Of a stretch of 64,000 nucleotides of DNA, positions 8,807-17,148 are shown piece after piece (the first letter of the stretch is position 1; every line of letters begins with the position of its first letter). The DNA is taken from contig JBHJOA010000048.1 in assembly GCA_050330205.1 (NCBI GenBank), positions 74,572 to 138,571 on the forward strand, written 5' to 3'. The notes beneath the pieces were generated by a model that was not told where the DNA came from, searched no databases, and worked only from the letters and a program-made list of their open reading frames with translations. The DNA is from Pelagibius sp050330205 (GTDB lineage: Bacteria; Pseudomonadota; Alphaproteobacteria; Kiloniellales; Kiloniellaceae). Position numbers and translations under genes: made by a program.

Positions 8807-9469
8807 ATGAGCGACAGCCCCGACAGCCAGCCGGACGAAGCCGCCCTGGAAGCAGGGCGGCTTCTCTTCGCCGGGGAGTGCAGCTTCCTGGTCTCGGCGG
8901 CCGACGAGAACGACCTGCCGGCATTGGGCGGCAGCGAAGTGGCCTTCGCCGGACGCTCGAACGTAGGCAAGTCGAGCCTGCTGAACTCCCTGACCGGGCG
9001 CAAGACCCTGGCCCGCACGTCCAATACGCCGGGACGCACGCGACTGCTCAACTTCTTCGGTCTCGGCGGGCGGCTGATCCTGGTCGACCTGCCGGGTTTC
9101 GGTTATGCCCGCGCGTCCAAGACCGACATCGCGCGCTGGACGCAGCTTACCCGCGGCTATCTGAAGGGGCGCCCGCAGTTGCGCCGGGTCTGCCTGCTGG
9201 TCGATGCCCGCCACGGCCTGAAGGGCAGCGACAGGCAGGTGATGGACGAGCTCGACACGGCCGCCGTGTCCTACCAGATCGTGCTGACCAAGGCGGACAA
9301 GGTGAAGCCGGGGCCGCTGAAGCGCCTGATCGAAGAAACCGAGGCCGAGATCGCGCACCGCCCCGCCGCCCATCCGCACTGCCTCGCCACGTCGTCGGCG
9401 AGCGGCGCCGGCATTGCGGAGCTGCGCGCCACCCTGGCCGCCCTGGCCGAACCGCCGCATGAAGGTTAG
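8807..9469 (+). CDS. engB: Ribosome biogenesis GTP-binding protein EngB/YihA/YsxC
   Basis: 220 aa TRAFAC GTPase needed for late 50S assembly. The GTP motifs are complete: P-loop GRSNVGKSSLLN, a G2 threonine in TSNTPGRTR, G3 DLPGFGYA and G4 LTKADK. The start 12 nt after yidC suggests co-transcription. Length matches the family, with a modest N-terminal extension. Confidence 0.95.
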   Translation: MSDSPDSQPDEAALEAGRLLFAGECSFLVSAADENDLPALGGSEVAFAGRSNVGKSSLLNSLTGRKTLARTSNTPGRTRLLNFFGLGGRLILVDLPGFGYARASKTDIARWTQLTRGYLKGRPQLRRVCLLVDARHGLKGSDRQVMDELDTAAVSYQIVLTKADKVKPGPLKRLIEETEAEIAHRPAAHPHCLATSSASGAGIAELRATLAALAEPPHEG

Positions 9470-9517
9470 AGTGGCGACGGCGCCGCAGGCGCCCTGCCCG
9501 GGAAATGGAACCACAGG

Positions 9518-10423
9518 ATGACGCAGAAGAACATCAGCGACACCAAGCACTGGCTGCGCACGGCCCGGACCATCACCGAAGCGCTGCCCTTCATGCGCCG
9601 CTATACCGGCAAGACCTTCGTCATCAAGTACGGCGGTCACGCCATGGTCGACGCCGAACTGGCGACGCTTTTCGCCAGCGATATCGCGCTGCTGAAACAG
9701 GTCGGCATCAACCCGGTCGTGGTCCACGGCGGTGGTCCGCAGATCGGCCGCATGCTTGAGCGCCTGCAGGTGAAAAGCGAATTCGTCGACGGACTGCGCA
9801 TTACCGACGCGGCCACGGTGGAGGTCGTCGAGATGGTGCTGTCGGGCACCATCAACAAGTCCATCGTCAGCGCCATCAACGCCGCCGGCGGTCGGGCGGT
9901 GGGGCTCTCCGGCAAGGACGGCAACCTGATCCGGGCGCAGAAGCTCACAAGGACGACCCGGGACCCGGATTCCAATATCGAGAAGGTGCTCGACCTCGGC
10001 TTCGTCGGCGAACCGACCCTGATCGACCCAAGCATCCTCGATTCGCTTCAGCGTTCCGACATCATCCCGGTCATCGCACCGATCGGCATCGGCCCCGACG
10101 GCGAGACCTACAACATCAACGCCGACACCGTGGCCGGTGCGGTGGCGGCGGCGACCGGAGCGGCGCGTCTGCTGATGCTGACCGACGTCATCGGGGTGCT
10201 CGACAAGTCGGGCGAGCTGATTCCCGAACTCAATGCCGAACGCATCGAGCGGCTGCGCGCCGAGGGGACGATCTCCGGCGGCATGCTGCCAAAACTGGAA
10301 ACCTGCGTGAAAGCGGTGAACGAAGGGGTCGAGGCGGCGGTCATCCTGGACGGCCGCGTACCTCACTCGATGCTGCTGGAAATCTTCACCGGCGGCGGTA
10401 TCGGCACCCTGATCTCGCGCTGA
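9518..10423 (+). CDS. argB: Acetylglutamate kinase
   Basis: 301 aa amino-acid kinase that phosphorylates N-acetyl-L-glutamate, the second step of arginine synthesis. Motifs seen are YGGHAMVD (phosphate binding), VHGGGPQIGRMLER, and the ATP-site region NADTVAGAVAAATGAARLLMLTD. The N-terminal helix before the kinase fold (HWLRTARTITEALPFM) resembles the arginine-sensitive form, so feedback inhibition is possible. It follows engB after 48 bp and meets the DUF2336 gene tail to tail. Confidence 0.96.
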   Translation: MTQKNISDTKHWLRTARTITEALPFMRRYTGKTFVIKYGGHAMVDAELATLFASDIALLKQVGINPVVVHGGGPQIGRMLERLQVKSEFVDGLRITDAATVEVVEMVLSGTINKSIVSAINAAGGRAVGLSGKDGNLIRAQKLTRTTRDPDSNIEKVLDLGFVGEPTLIDPSILDSLQRSDIIPVIAPIGIGPDGETYNINADTVAGAVAAATGAARLLMLTDVIGVLDKSGELIPELNAERIERLRAEGTISGGMLPKLETCVKAVNEGVEAAVILDGRVPHSMLLEIFTGGGIGTLISR

Positions 10424-10441
10424 CCGCCCGGCCGCGTTCGG

Positions 10442-11707
10442 CTACTGCTGGCCGAGGCTGGCGAAGAAGTCGAGCTGCCACTCCATCTCTTCGGGCGACA
10501 GCGGAAACTCGGAGCCGTCGCGGGCGTTCAGCGCCTTGTTGGGCGGGATGCCGCCCATGTTGATCTGCAACTGCAGGGCCACGCGCATGGAGCAGCCTGC
10601 TTTCCAGGCCAGCGCCGTAATGCCCTTGGCCGAGTGCCCCTGCAGCACGCGATCGACGTAGTCCACCTCGACAGCGGCCATCGCCGCCAGGGCGTGGCGC
10701 ACGAAGTCGCGCTGGCCGGCGAGGATCGCGTCGCCAACAGCCTCGCTGTTCAGCTTGCCCGCCTTCTTCAGCTTGGCGACCTGTTCCGCCGGGTTGGCCC
10801 CAGCCTTGGCCGCCGGCGCCTCGTTGCCGCCCTGGTCGATGCGCTTGCGCACCTCCTCGGCGACCGCCCGGGCGGTCCGGTCGTCGAGATCGCTGCGGCC
10901 CTGCAGCTTCTTCAGCAGCGACTCGGCGACAAAGCCGGCCAGCTTCTTGACGGCCGCCGCCGGCAGGGCCGGACGCTCGACCAGCGCCGGCTGCCAGGTG
11001 GTCTCCGTGACCGAGCCGTCGATCAGCCTGTCGAGGGTCTCCTCGCGAATCTGAGCCGACTTGTTGGCCAGCAGTTCGCTGACCGCCTGCCGGTCGTCGC
11101 GCTGCACGATGGCGTCGGAGATCGCTTCGCCCAGATGGCTGCGGCGCGAGATCGCGCAGAGCCGGCTCGAGACCCCTGAGCTGGCGATGATTTCCAGCAG
11201 GTCCTCGTCGCTCAGCAGCGGCGAGAATTCCAGCACCGGGCAGGCGACGACGTCCTCGGTATCGCGCGCCAGGCTGCGGATCACCTGCGGCGGTGCCCCG
11301 GCGACCGATTTCAGCGCCTCGGCGAGGATCTGCCGTACCCGCGTCGCCTGGTCGCGGGCCAGCAGTTCCAGGGTCTCCTCGACGAAGCGCTGCGCCTTCT
11401 CCTGGGCGCCGCGGCCGGCCTCCGCCGTCAGCCTGGCGACCTTGGCGGCGAGTTCCGCGCGCACGGCCTCGTCGGCATCGCGGGCCAGAATGAGATCGGC
11501 CTGGCTCGGCGTCCCGGCATTGGCGGCGATGCGGCGGCGCACCTCGGTGGAGGGATCCTCGGCGAGGAAATACAGCAGTTCCGGCCGCAGGTCGGCGCGG
11601 GCGGCGAGATCCGCGCGGGCCCTGTCCGAGCCGCTCTTCGCCAGTTCCCGGCTCTCCTCGTAGGAGAGGTTCTCCGGCAGCTTCTGGCGTCCGATACCGA
11701 GTACCAT
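10442..11707 (-). CDS. DUF2336 domain protein (HEAT-like, alphaproteobacterial)
   Basis: 421 aa cytoplasmic, Ala/Leu/Arg-rich helical protein. Repeats such as DPSTEVRRRIAANAGTPS and DADEAVRAELAAKVARL match the DUF2336 pattern, a family restricted mostly to alphaproteobacteria and of unknown biochemical role. A less ordered Ala/Lys linker lies near residues 285-310. Its start codon overlaps the stop of the upstream diguanylate cyclase gene by 1 nt (TGATG), so the two are probably translated together. A link to c-di-GMP signalling is inferred only from that coupling. Confidence 0.82.
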   Translation of the reverse strand: MVLGIGRQKLPENLSYEESRELAKSGSDRARADLAARADLRPELLYFLAEDPSTEVRRRIAANAGTPSQADLILARDADEAVRAELAAKVARLTAEAGRGAQEKAQRFVEETLELLARDQATRVRQILAEALKSVAGAPPQVIRSLARDTEDVVACPVLEFSPLLSDEDLLEIIASSGVSSRLCAISRRSHLGEAISDAIVQRDDRQAVSELLANKSAQIREETLDRLIDGSVTETTWQPALVERPALPAAAVKKLAGFVAESLLKKLQGRSDLDDRTARAVAEEVRKRIDQGGNEAPAAKAGANPAEQVAKLKKAGKLNSEAVGDAILAGQRDFVRHALAAMAAVEVDYVDRVLQGHSAKGITALAWKAGCSMRVALQLQINMGGIPPNKALNARDGSEFPLSPEEMEWQLDFFASLGQQ

Positions 11708-13488
11708 CAGTCCCTGCCTTGACGCCGGTCGTAGTCGGCGGCCAGTTCGAAGCTGTGCTTGCCCGAGCGCTTGGCGTTGTACATCGCCTCGTCGGCGCGG
11801 CGGAACAGGGCGTCGAGCCCTTCGCCGGTGCGCGGGTCGTAGATCGCTCCACCGATCGAGAGGCCGAGCGGATGATCGGCGTCGCCCGAGAAGCCGCGCA
11901 GCCGTTCGGCCGCCTTCAGAAGCAGATCGCCCTTGCGCTCCGCGGCGGTGCGATCCATGCCGCAGAGGAAGAGCGCGAACTCGTCGCCGCCGAGGCGGGC
12001 AGCCATGTCGCCGCCGCGAATCTGTTGCTTCAGCAGCGCCGCCACCTCGAGCAACGCCTCGTCGCCGACCTGGTGGCCGTGGGTGTCGTTGACCAGCTTG
12101 AAATTGTCGAGATCGATGTAGAACAAGGCGCCGGGCGCCTTCGGCGCGTCCTCGGCAAGCCGCCGCTCCAGCCCGTCGACGAAACCGCGCCGGTTGTGCA
12201 GTCCGGTCAGCGGATCGGTGGTGGAGAGCACTTCCATCTCGGTCTGCCGGTCGAGCTGCTCGATGGCAAGCCCGACCTGACCGGCGATGTTGTCGAGCAG
12301 GGTGCGGTCCTCGGAAGCCCAGGGCTGGGCACCGTGGACGCGCCAGGCCCCCAGCAGTCCGTTGGTCTTGTCACGGAAGCGGGTGGCGCGGACCAGCAGA
12401 TCGCCGGAGGCGTCGTGCAGTTCCACGGACTGGCGCTCGTCGCCGATCTGCTTCACCAGCGACGCCAGGAGATCTGTATGGACCGGCTTCCCGGCCTCCG
12501 CCAAGGCCCTGCCGAGACCGTCCCCGTCGAGGGCATGGATGGAGAGCCCGGTCAGCGCCAGGGCCGGCATCAGTGCCTCAGCCGTGGCGTCGAGCATGCG
12601 GGCGGGGTCGAGCTCGCGGCGCACCATGTTGACGATGTAGGAGAACAGGCGCTCGCGGTTGCGCGCCTCGGCCAGTTCGGCCTCATGGCAGCGCAGGCTG
12701 GTGATGTCGCGACAGACGCCGCGCGCCCCGATCCAGGCGCCGTTCTCCGAAGTCAACGGCAGCGCCGTGGACAGCAGGCAGACCTCGGCACCCTCGGCGC
12801 TGTGCACCCAGATTTCCGCCGCCTCGACCGCGCTCCTCGCGGTGAACGGCGAGGTTCCGGCGCCTTCGCCGTCGGGCGCCGGCGCGAGCAGCAGATCGAG
12901 TGCAGCGCGGCCGACGAGGTCGGTCGCCGCATAGCCGAGCGCGCCACGCGGCGAGACGAAAACGAAGCGGCCCTCGACATCCGTCTCCCAGGCAAAGTCG
13001 TTGGAGATTTCGACGAGGTCCTTGTAGCGCTGGCGCGATTCCACCAGGGCCGCGCGCAGACTGCGCTCCAAGGTGACGTCGCGGCCAAGCAGCAGCGCGA
13101 CGGTGCCGTTGGCCCAGGGCAGCACGACCACGTCGAAGGCGCGCTCGACTGCGGCGCCGGCCTCCGCCACCTTCACCACCAGGGGATTGATCTGGGCAAC
13201 GCTGCCCGCCAGGGCCGACTGCACGGCGGTGCGCAATTCCTCGTGCTGTCCGGACTGCAGCACCTGGCCGAGCGGCTCGGCCAGCTCGTTGGCGTTGAGG
13301 ACAATGCCGTTGTGTCCGGCGATCATGACCGCGCCGGGGAACTGCGCGAAGGCGCCCCCCGCGGAAAGCAGTCCGCCGGGCCCCGTTTCGTCGACAAGCC
13401 GCCGATAGCTCTCCGTCAGGTCGCCTTCGCTCGAAGGGCCGCTCACCGCCGGCGACCGTACCATGGGGGTCCCGTTTTTCACGCGCAC
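11707..13488 (-). CDS. PAS-containing diguanylate cyclase (GGDEF)
   Basis: 593 aa soluble protein. An N-terminal PAS-like region (about 45-135) and a second PAS (about 150-270) precede a GAF-like segment (about 290-420). A C-terminal GGDEF domain starts with STTDPLTGLHNRRG. The active motif RLGGDEF is intact, and an RGGD inhibitory site lies five residues before it, so the enzyme should make c-di-GMP and be product-inhibited. No EAL domain is present. There is no membrane segment, so the signal is probably cytoplasmic. It is coupled to the downstream DUF2336 gene. Confidence 0.9.
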   Translation of the reverse strand: MRVKNGTPMVRSPAVSGPSSEGDLTESYRRLVDETGPGGLLSAGGAFAQFPGAVMIAGHNGIVLNANELAEPLGQVLQSGQHEELRTAVQSALAGSVAQINPLVVKVAEAGAAVERAFDVVVLPWANGTVALLLGRDVTLERSLRAALVESRQRYKDLVEISNDFAWETDVEGRFVFVSPRGALGYAATDLVGRAALDLLLAPAPDGEGAGTSPFTARSAVEAAEIWVHSAEGAEVCLLSTALPLTSENGAWIGARGVCRDITSLRCHEAELAEARNRERLFSYIVNMVRRELDPARMLDATAEALMPALALTGLSIHALDGDGLGRALAEAGKPVHTDLLASLVKQIGDERQSVELHDASGDLLVRATRFRDKTNGLLGAWRVHGAQPWASEDRTLLDNIAGQVGLAIEQLDRQTEMEVLSTTDPLTGLHNRRGFVDGLERRLAEDAPKAPGALFYIDLDNFKLVNDTHGHQVGDEALLEVAALLKQQIRGGDMAARLGGDEFALFLCGMDRTAAERKGDLLLKAAERLRGFSGDADHPLGLSIGGAIYDPRTGEGLDALFRRADEAMYNAKRSGKHSFELAADYDRRQGRD

Positions 13489-13801
13489 CGCTGCTCCGCT
13501 CTGGACAGGAAATCTGCGCCTTTCGCAGTTAAGATGCGCTTAAGTGACGGTGTCATTTTGCTGACTTTGCCGCCCTGGCAAAGGCCGACCCAGGAGCGAA
13601 CCGGCGCCTCGCAAGGTTAACCCGCGGTTTACCCTGGCGAGCGGCGCAAAAGGCCGCTTCGGCGGCGACGGCTGGGGCGTCCGCCCGAGGGGTCTCTCCG
13701 GGGCGGAGCCAGGGCGAAGATTGACAGGACCGCGACCCTCCCGCATCTTCCGCTGCGCGCAATGCGACGAAGCAACGCCTGAATCAGCCTCACGGGACCC
13801 C
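13489..13801. other. Intergenic region between divergent diguanylate cyclase and dapD genes
   Basis: 313 bp without a convincing gene. It contains an imperfect 17-nt dyad (AAGTGAC GGT GTCATTT, 13542-13558), 54 bp before the cyclase start, which could be an operator. It also holds a TTGACA at 13721 on the dapD side. Confidence 0.5.
13721..13749 (+). promoter_or_regulatory. Possible dapD promoter
   Basis: TTGACA (13721-13726) is a perfect -35, but the hexamer 17 nt later, CATCTT, is a poor -10. It lies 52 nt before the chosen dapD start. Offered as a candidate only. Confidence 0.3.
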
Positions 13802-14647
13802 ATGGAAACAGCAAAGATGAAGGGCATCATCGAGGATGCCTGGGAAGCGCGCGACAGCATCGACACCAGGACCGTCGGCGAGGTCCGCGAGGCCGTTGCC
13901 GCGGCCCTAGCCGGCCTTGACGGCGGCAGCCACCGGGTGGCGGAGAAGCGCCCCGAGGGCTGGCAGGTCAACCAGTGGCTGAAGAAGGCGGTGCTGCTGT
14001 CCTTCCGCCTCAACGACATGGCGCCGATCCCCGGCGGTCCCGGCGAGAACACCCACTGGTGGGACAAGGTCCCCTCGAAGTTCGAAGGCTGGGGCGAGAA
14101 CCGCTTCCGCGACGCCGGCTTTCGCGCGGTGCCGAACTGTATCGTGCGGCATTCCGCCTACATCGCGCCGGGCGTCGTGCTGATGCCGTCCTTCGTGAAC
14201 CTCGGCGCCTATGTCGACAGCGGCACCATGGTCGATACCTGGGCCACCGTCGGTTCCTGCGCGCAGATCGGCAAGAACGTGCACATCTCCGGTGGTGCCG
14301 GCATCGGCGGCGTCCTGGAGCCGCTGCAGGCCGGCCCGGTGATCATCGAGGACAACTGCTTCATCGGCGCGCGCTCGGAAGTGGTAGAGGGCGTGGTGGT
14401 CGAGGAGGGCTCCGTGCTCTCCATGGGCGTCTTCATCGGCGCCTCCACCAAGATCGTCGACCGCGAGAGCGGCGAGGTGCACATCGGCCGCGTGCCGGCC
14501 TACTCCGTCGTGGTGCCCGGCAGCCTGCCGGGCAAGCCGCTGGCGGACGGCAGCCCGGGGCCGGGCCTCTACTGCGCCGTCATCATCAAGCGGGTCGACG
14601 AGCGCACCCGCGCCAAGACCTCCATCAACGAACTGCTGCGTACCTGA
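13802..14647 (+). CDS. dapD: Tetrahydrodipicolinate N-succinyltransferase
   Basis: 281 aa left-handed beta-helix acyltransferase of the succinylase branch of lysine/meso-diaminopimelate synthesis. It starts at ATG 13802 (METAKMKGIIEDAWEARD); an ATG at 13817 is an alternative. Hexapeptide-repeat segments are evident (GAYVDSGTMVDTWATVGSCAQ broken as GAYVDSGTMVDTWA and VGSCAQIGKNVHISGG). The family end VVVPGSLPGK and the acyl-CoA region are present. dapE starts 7 nt later, so the pathway genes sit together. Confidence 0.96.
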   Translation: METAKMKGIIEDAWEARDSIDTRTVGEVREAVAAALAGLDGGSHRVAEKRPEGWQVNQWLKKAVLLSFRLNDMAPIPGGPGENTHWWDKVPSKFEGWGENRFRDAGFRAVPNCIVRHSAYIAPGVVLMPSFVNLGAYVDSGTMVDTWATVGSCAQIGKNVHISGGAGIGGVLEPLQAGPVIIEDNCFIGARSEVVEGVVVEEGSVLSMGVFIGASTKIVDRESGEVHIGRVPAYSVVVPGSLPGKPLADGSPGPGLYCAVIIKRVDERTRAKTSINELLRT

Positions 14648-14654
14648 GGCGACT

Positions 14655-15830
14655 GTGATCGGGGCCGCGGAAAAGATCGACACGCTGGAACTGGCCCAGG
14701 CGCTCATTCGCTGCCCCAGCATCACGCCCACCGAGGGCGGCGCTCTCGATCTGCTGCAGTCCGTGCTGAGCGATCTCGGATTCACCTGTCACCGCCTGCC
14801 CTTCGCCGAGGACGGTGCGCCGGAGGTCGACAATCTCTATGCGCGGCTCGGCGATGACGGCCCGCATCTGTGTTATGCCGGGCACACCGACGTGGTGCCG
14901 GCCGGCAACGCCGCGGACTGGCGTGTCGACCCCTTCGCGGCCGAAGTGCGTGACGGCGTCCTCTACGGCCGCGGCGCCGTCGACATGAAAGGCGCCATCG
15001 CCGCCTTCGTCGCCGCCGTCGGCGGCTATCTCGCCGAGCGCGGCCGGCCGCGGGGTTCGATCTCGCTGCTGATCACCGGCGACGAGGAAGGCGATGCCAT
15101 CAACGGCACCCGCAAGGTGCTGCGCTGGATGCAGGAGCACGGTGAGAAGCTCGATTGCTGCCTGGTCGGCGAGCCGACCAGCGACGCGCGCCTCGGCGAC
15201 ATGGTGAAGATCGGCCGGCGCGGCAGCCTGAACGCACGGCTCGCGGTGTCGGGTACCCAGGGCCACACCGCCTATCCGCAGCTTGCCGACAATCCCCTTC
15301 ACCACCTGGCGCGCATGCTGACCGCCCTGGTCGACGAGCCGCTCGATGCCGGCAACGCGCACTTTCCGCCATCCAGCCTGCAGCTCACCTCCATCGACGT
15401 CGGCAACGCCACGACGAACGTGATCCCGGCCCGCGCCACGGCGCTGTTCAATGTCCGCTTCAACGACATGCACAGCAGTGCCGGTGTTGAGGCGTGGATC
15501 CGCGAGCGGCTCGACCGGGCCCTGGATGCCAGCCGCGGCGCCCGCTACGACCTCTCGATCCAGGTCTCCGGCGAGTCTTTTCTCTGTCCGCCGGGGCCGT
15601 GGAGCGCATTGATTTCCGAGGCCGTCGCCGACGTCGTCGGCCGGCCGCCGGCGCTCGGAACCACCGGCGGCACCTCCGATGCCCGTTTCATCAAGGACCA
15701 CTGCACGGTGGCCGAACTCGGCCTGCTGAACGCCACCGCCCACAAGGTCGACGAGCAGGTTCCGCTCGCAGACCTTACCCGGCTCACCGAAATCTACCGC
15801 GCCGTTCTGGAGCGCTATTTGCCGCGATGA
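14655..15830 (+). CDS. dapE: Succinyl-diaminopimelate desuccinylase
   Basis: 391 aa M20-family di-zinc hydrolase that removes succinate from N-succinyl-LL-diaminopimelate. Metal and catalytic motifs are present: AGHTDVVPAG, GRGAVDMKGAIAAF, TGDEEGDAINGT and VGEPTS, with a C-terminal metal-site region GTTGGTSDARF. The start is GTG. It overlaps the next gene by 4 nt (ATGA), indicating coupling with an uncharacterised membrane protein. Confidence 0.96.
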   Translation: MIGAAEKIDTLELAQALIRCPSITPTEGGALDLLQSVLSDLGFTCHRLPFAEDGAPEVDNLYARLGDDGPHLCYAGHTDVVPAGNAADWRVDPFAAEVRDGVLYGRGAVDMKGAIAAFVAAVGGYLAERGRPRGSISLLITGDEEGDAINGTRKVLRWMQEHGEKLDCCLVGEPTSDARLGDMVKIGRRGSLNARLAVSGTQGHTAYPQLADNPLHHLARMLTALVDEPLDAGNAHFPPSSLQLTSIDVGNATTNVIPARATALFNVRFNDMHSSAGVEAWIRERLDRALDASRGARYDLSIQVSGESFLCPPGPWSALISEAVADVVGRPPALGTTGGTSDARFIKDHCTVAELGLLNATAHKVDEQVPLADLTRLTEIYRAVLERYLPR

Positions 15831-16417
15831 CTCCGACCCGCGAGGAGATTGCCTACCGCGTCTTCGGCGCCGCGCTGCTGGCCCGCTTCGACGCCCGCGG
15901 CATGGAGTACTTCGACGAGTCGCCGGAGGCGGCACTGCGATCCTTCTTCGCTGCGGTACTGGTCGCCCCGGCTTTCATCGTCATCAGCCTGCTGTCCCTG
16001 ACCGGCTCCGGCGCGACGATCGACCAGGCGGCCTTCTTCGTGACGCTGGTCTTCGCCCTCTACTATACCCTGCTGTGGGTGGTCTCGCCGGTCATCGTCT
16101 ACCGCGTCTGCCAGGTGATCGGCCGCGAAAATGCGTTCTTCCGCTTCCTTTCGGCCAACAACTGGGCCAGCGTCATCACGCTTCACCTGAGCTTGGTGAT
16201 TGCGATCCTGAAGTCGATCGGGGCCTTCCCCGAAGCCCTGGTGACCCTGCTGTTCCTCGCCGTCTTCGGCTACGTGCTGGCCTACCAGTGGTTCATCGCG
16301 CGGCACGGCCTCGACGTCAGCCCGCTGGCCGCCGTCGGCTTCGTGGCGCTGCAGTTCGTCATCCACTTCATGATCGAGAGCATCATCGTCGGACTGGTGT
16401 TTCAGCCCGCCGGATAG
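15827..16417 (+). CDS. Uncharacterised multi-pass membrane protein coupled to dapE
   Basis: 196 aa. A cytoplasmic-looking N-terminus (REEIAYRVFGAALLARFDARG) is followed by about five hydrophobic segments around residues 42-60, 68-92, 115-132, 136-154 and 168-192. I do not recognise a named family. The ATG overlaps the dapE stop by 4 nt, so it is translated with dapE. Its last 16 nt overlap the 3' end of truA on the other strand. A role near peptidoglycan precursor synthesis would be pure context inference. Confidence 0.8.
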   Translation: MTPTREEIAYRVFGAALLARFDARGMEYFDESPEAALRSFFAAVLVAPAFIVISLLSLTGSGATIDQAAFFVTLVFALYYTLLWVVSPVIVYRVCQVIGRENAFFRFLSANNWASVITLHLSLVIAILKSIGAFPEALVTLLFLAVFGYVLAYQWFIARHGLDVSPLAAVGFVALQFVIHFMIESIIVGLVFQPAG

Positions 16418-17148
16418 CCGACCCCGGTGAGATAGAGCCCGGCGGCGGGTGCCGTCGGTCCGGCGGCGCCGCGGTCGCGCGCCGCCAGTACCGCGCGCAG
16501 GTCGTCGGCCGACCAGCGGCCTTCGCCGACCAGCTTCAGGCTGCCCACGAAGTTGCGCACCTGGTGGTGCAGGAAGGAGCGCGCCTCGGCACGCACCGCG
16601 ATGACGTCGCCATCGCGCGCGACCGACAGCAGATCGAGCGTCTTGACCGGCGACTTCGCCTGGCACTCGCCGGCGCGAAAGGAAGTGAAGTCGTGATGCC
16701 CTACGAGCACCTGCGCAGCTGTGTGCATCGCCCCGTCATCGAGCGGCTGTGGCACGAACCAGGCGCGGCCCCGCTCCAGCGCCAGCGGCGCGCGCCGGTT
16801 CACGATGCGGTAGAGGTAGGCCCGGCGTACCGCCGAGAAGCGCGCGTGGAAGTCGTCGGCGACCACCTCCGCCGACAGCACCGCCACCGGCGCCGGCTTG
16901 AGGTGGAAGTTCACCGCCGCCATCACCGTGTCCGGGGTGGTTTCCTTGGCGAGGTCGAAATGCGCGACCTGGCTGAGGGCATGAACGCCGGCGTCGGTGC
17001 GCCCGGCCCCTTCGACCAGCACGGTCTCGCCGCAGAAGCCCTGGATCGCTTCCTCCAAGGCCGCCTGTACCGACGGGCCGTTGGCCTGGCGCTGCCAACC
17101 GACGAAGCCGCCGCCGTCGTACTCCACGGTGATCTTGTAGCGCGTCAT
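16402..17148 (-). CDS. truA: tRNA pseudouridine(38-40) synthase
   Basis: 248 aa. It isomerises uridines 38-40 in the anticodon stem-loop of many tRNAs. The catalytic Asp lies in GAGRTDAGVHALSQVAHF. The N-terminal YKITVEYDGGGFVGWQRQ and the later RSFLHHQVRNFVG match the family. Start ATG 17148 overlaps the fmt stop by 4 nt, so fmt-truA are coupled. Confidence 0.96.
   Translation of the reverse strand: MTRYKITVEYDGGGFVGWQRQANGPSVQAALEEAIQGFCGETVLVEGAGRTDAGVHALSQVAHFDLAKETTPDTVMAAVNFHLKPAPVAVLSAEVVADDFHARFSAVRRAYLYRIVNRRAPLALERGRAWFVPQPLDDGAMHTAAQVLVGHHDFTSFRAGECQAKSPVKTLDLLSVARDGDVIAVRAEARSFLHHQVRNFVGSLKLVGEGRWSADDLRAVLAARDRGAAGPTAPAAGLYLTGVGYPAG

Noticed and set aside
6818..10366. Very long open frame of over 1,000 codons on the minus strand
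   Set aside because: It lies antisense to yidD, yidC, engB and argB. G+C-rich codon bias in those genes leaves the frame open; no domain or start signal was seen.
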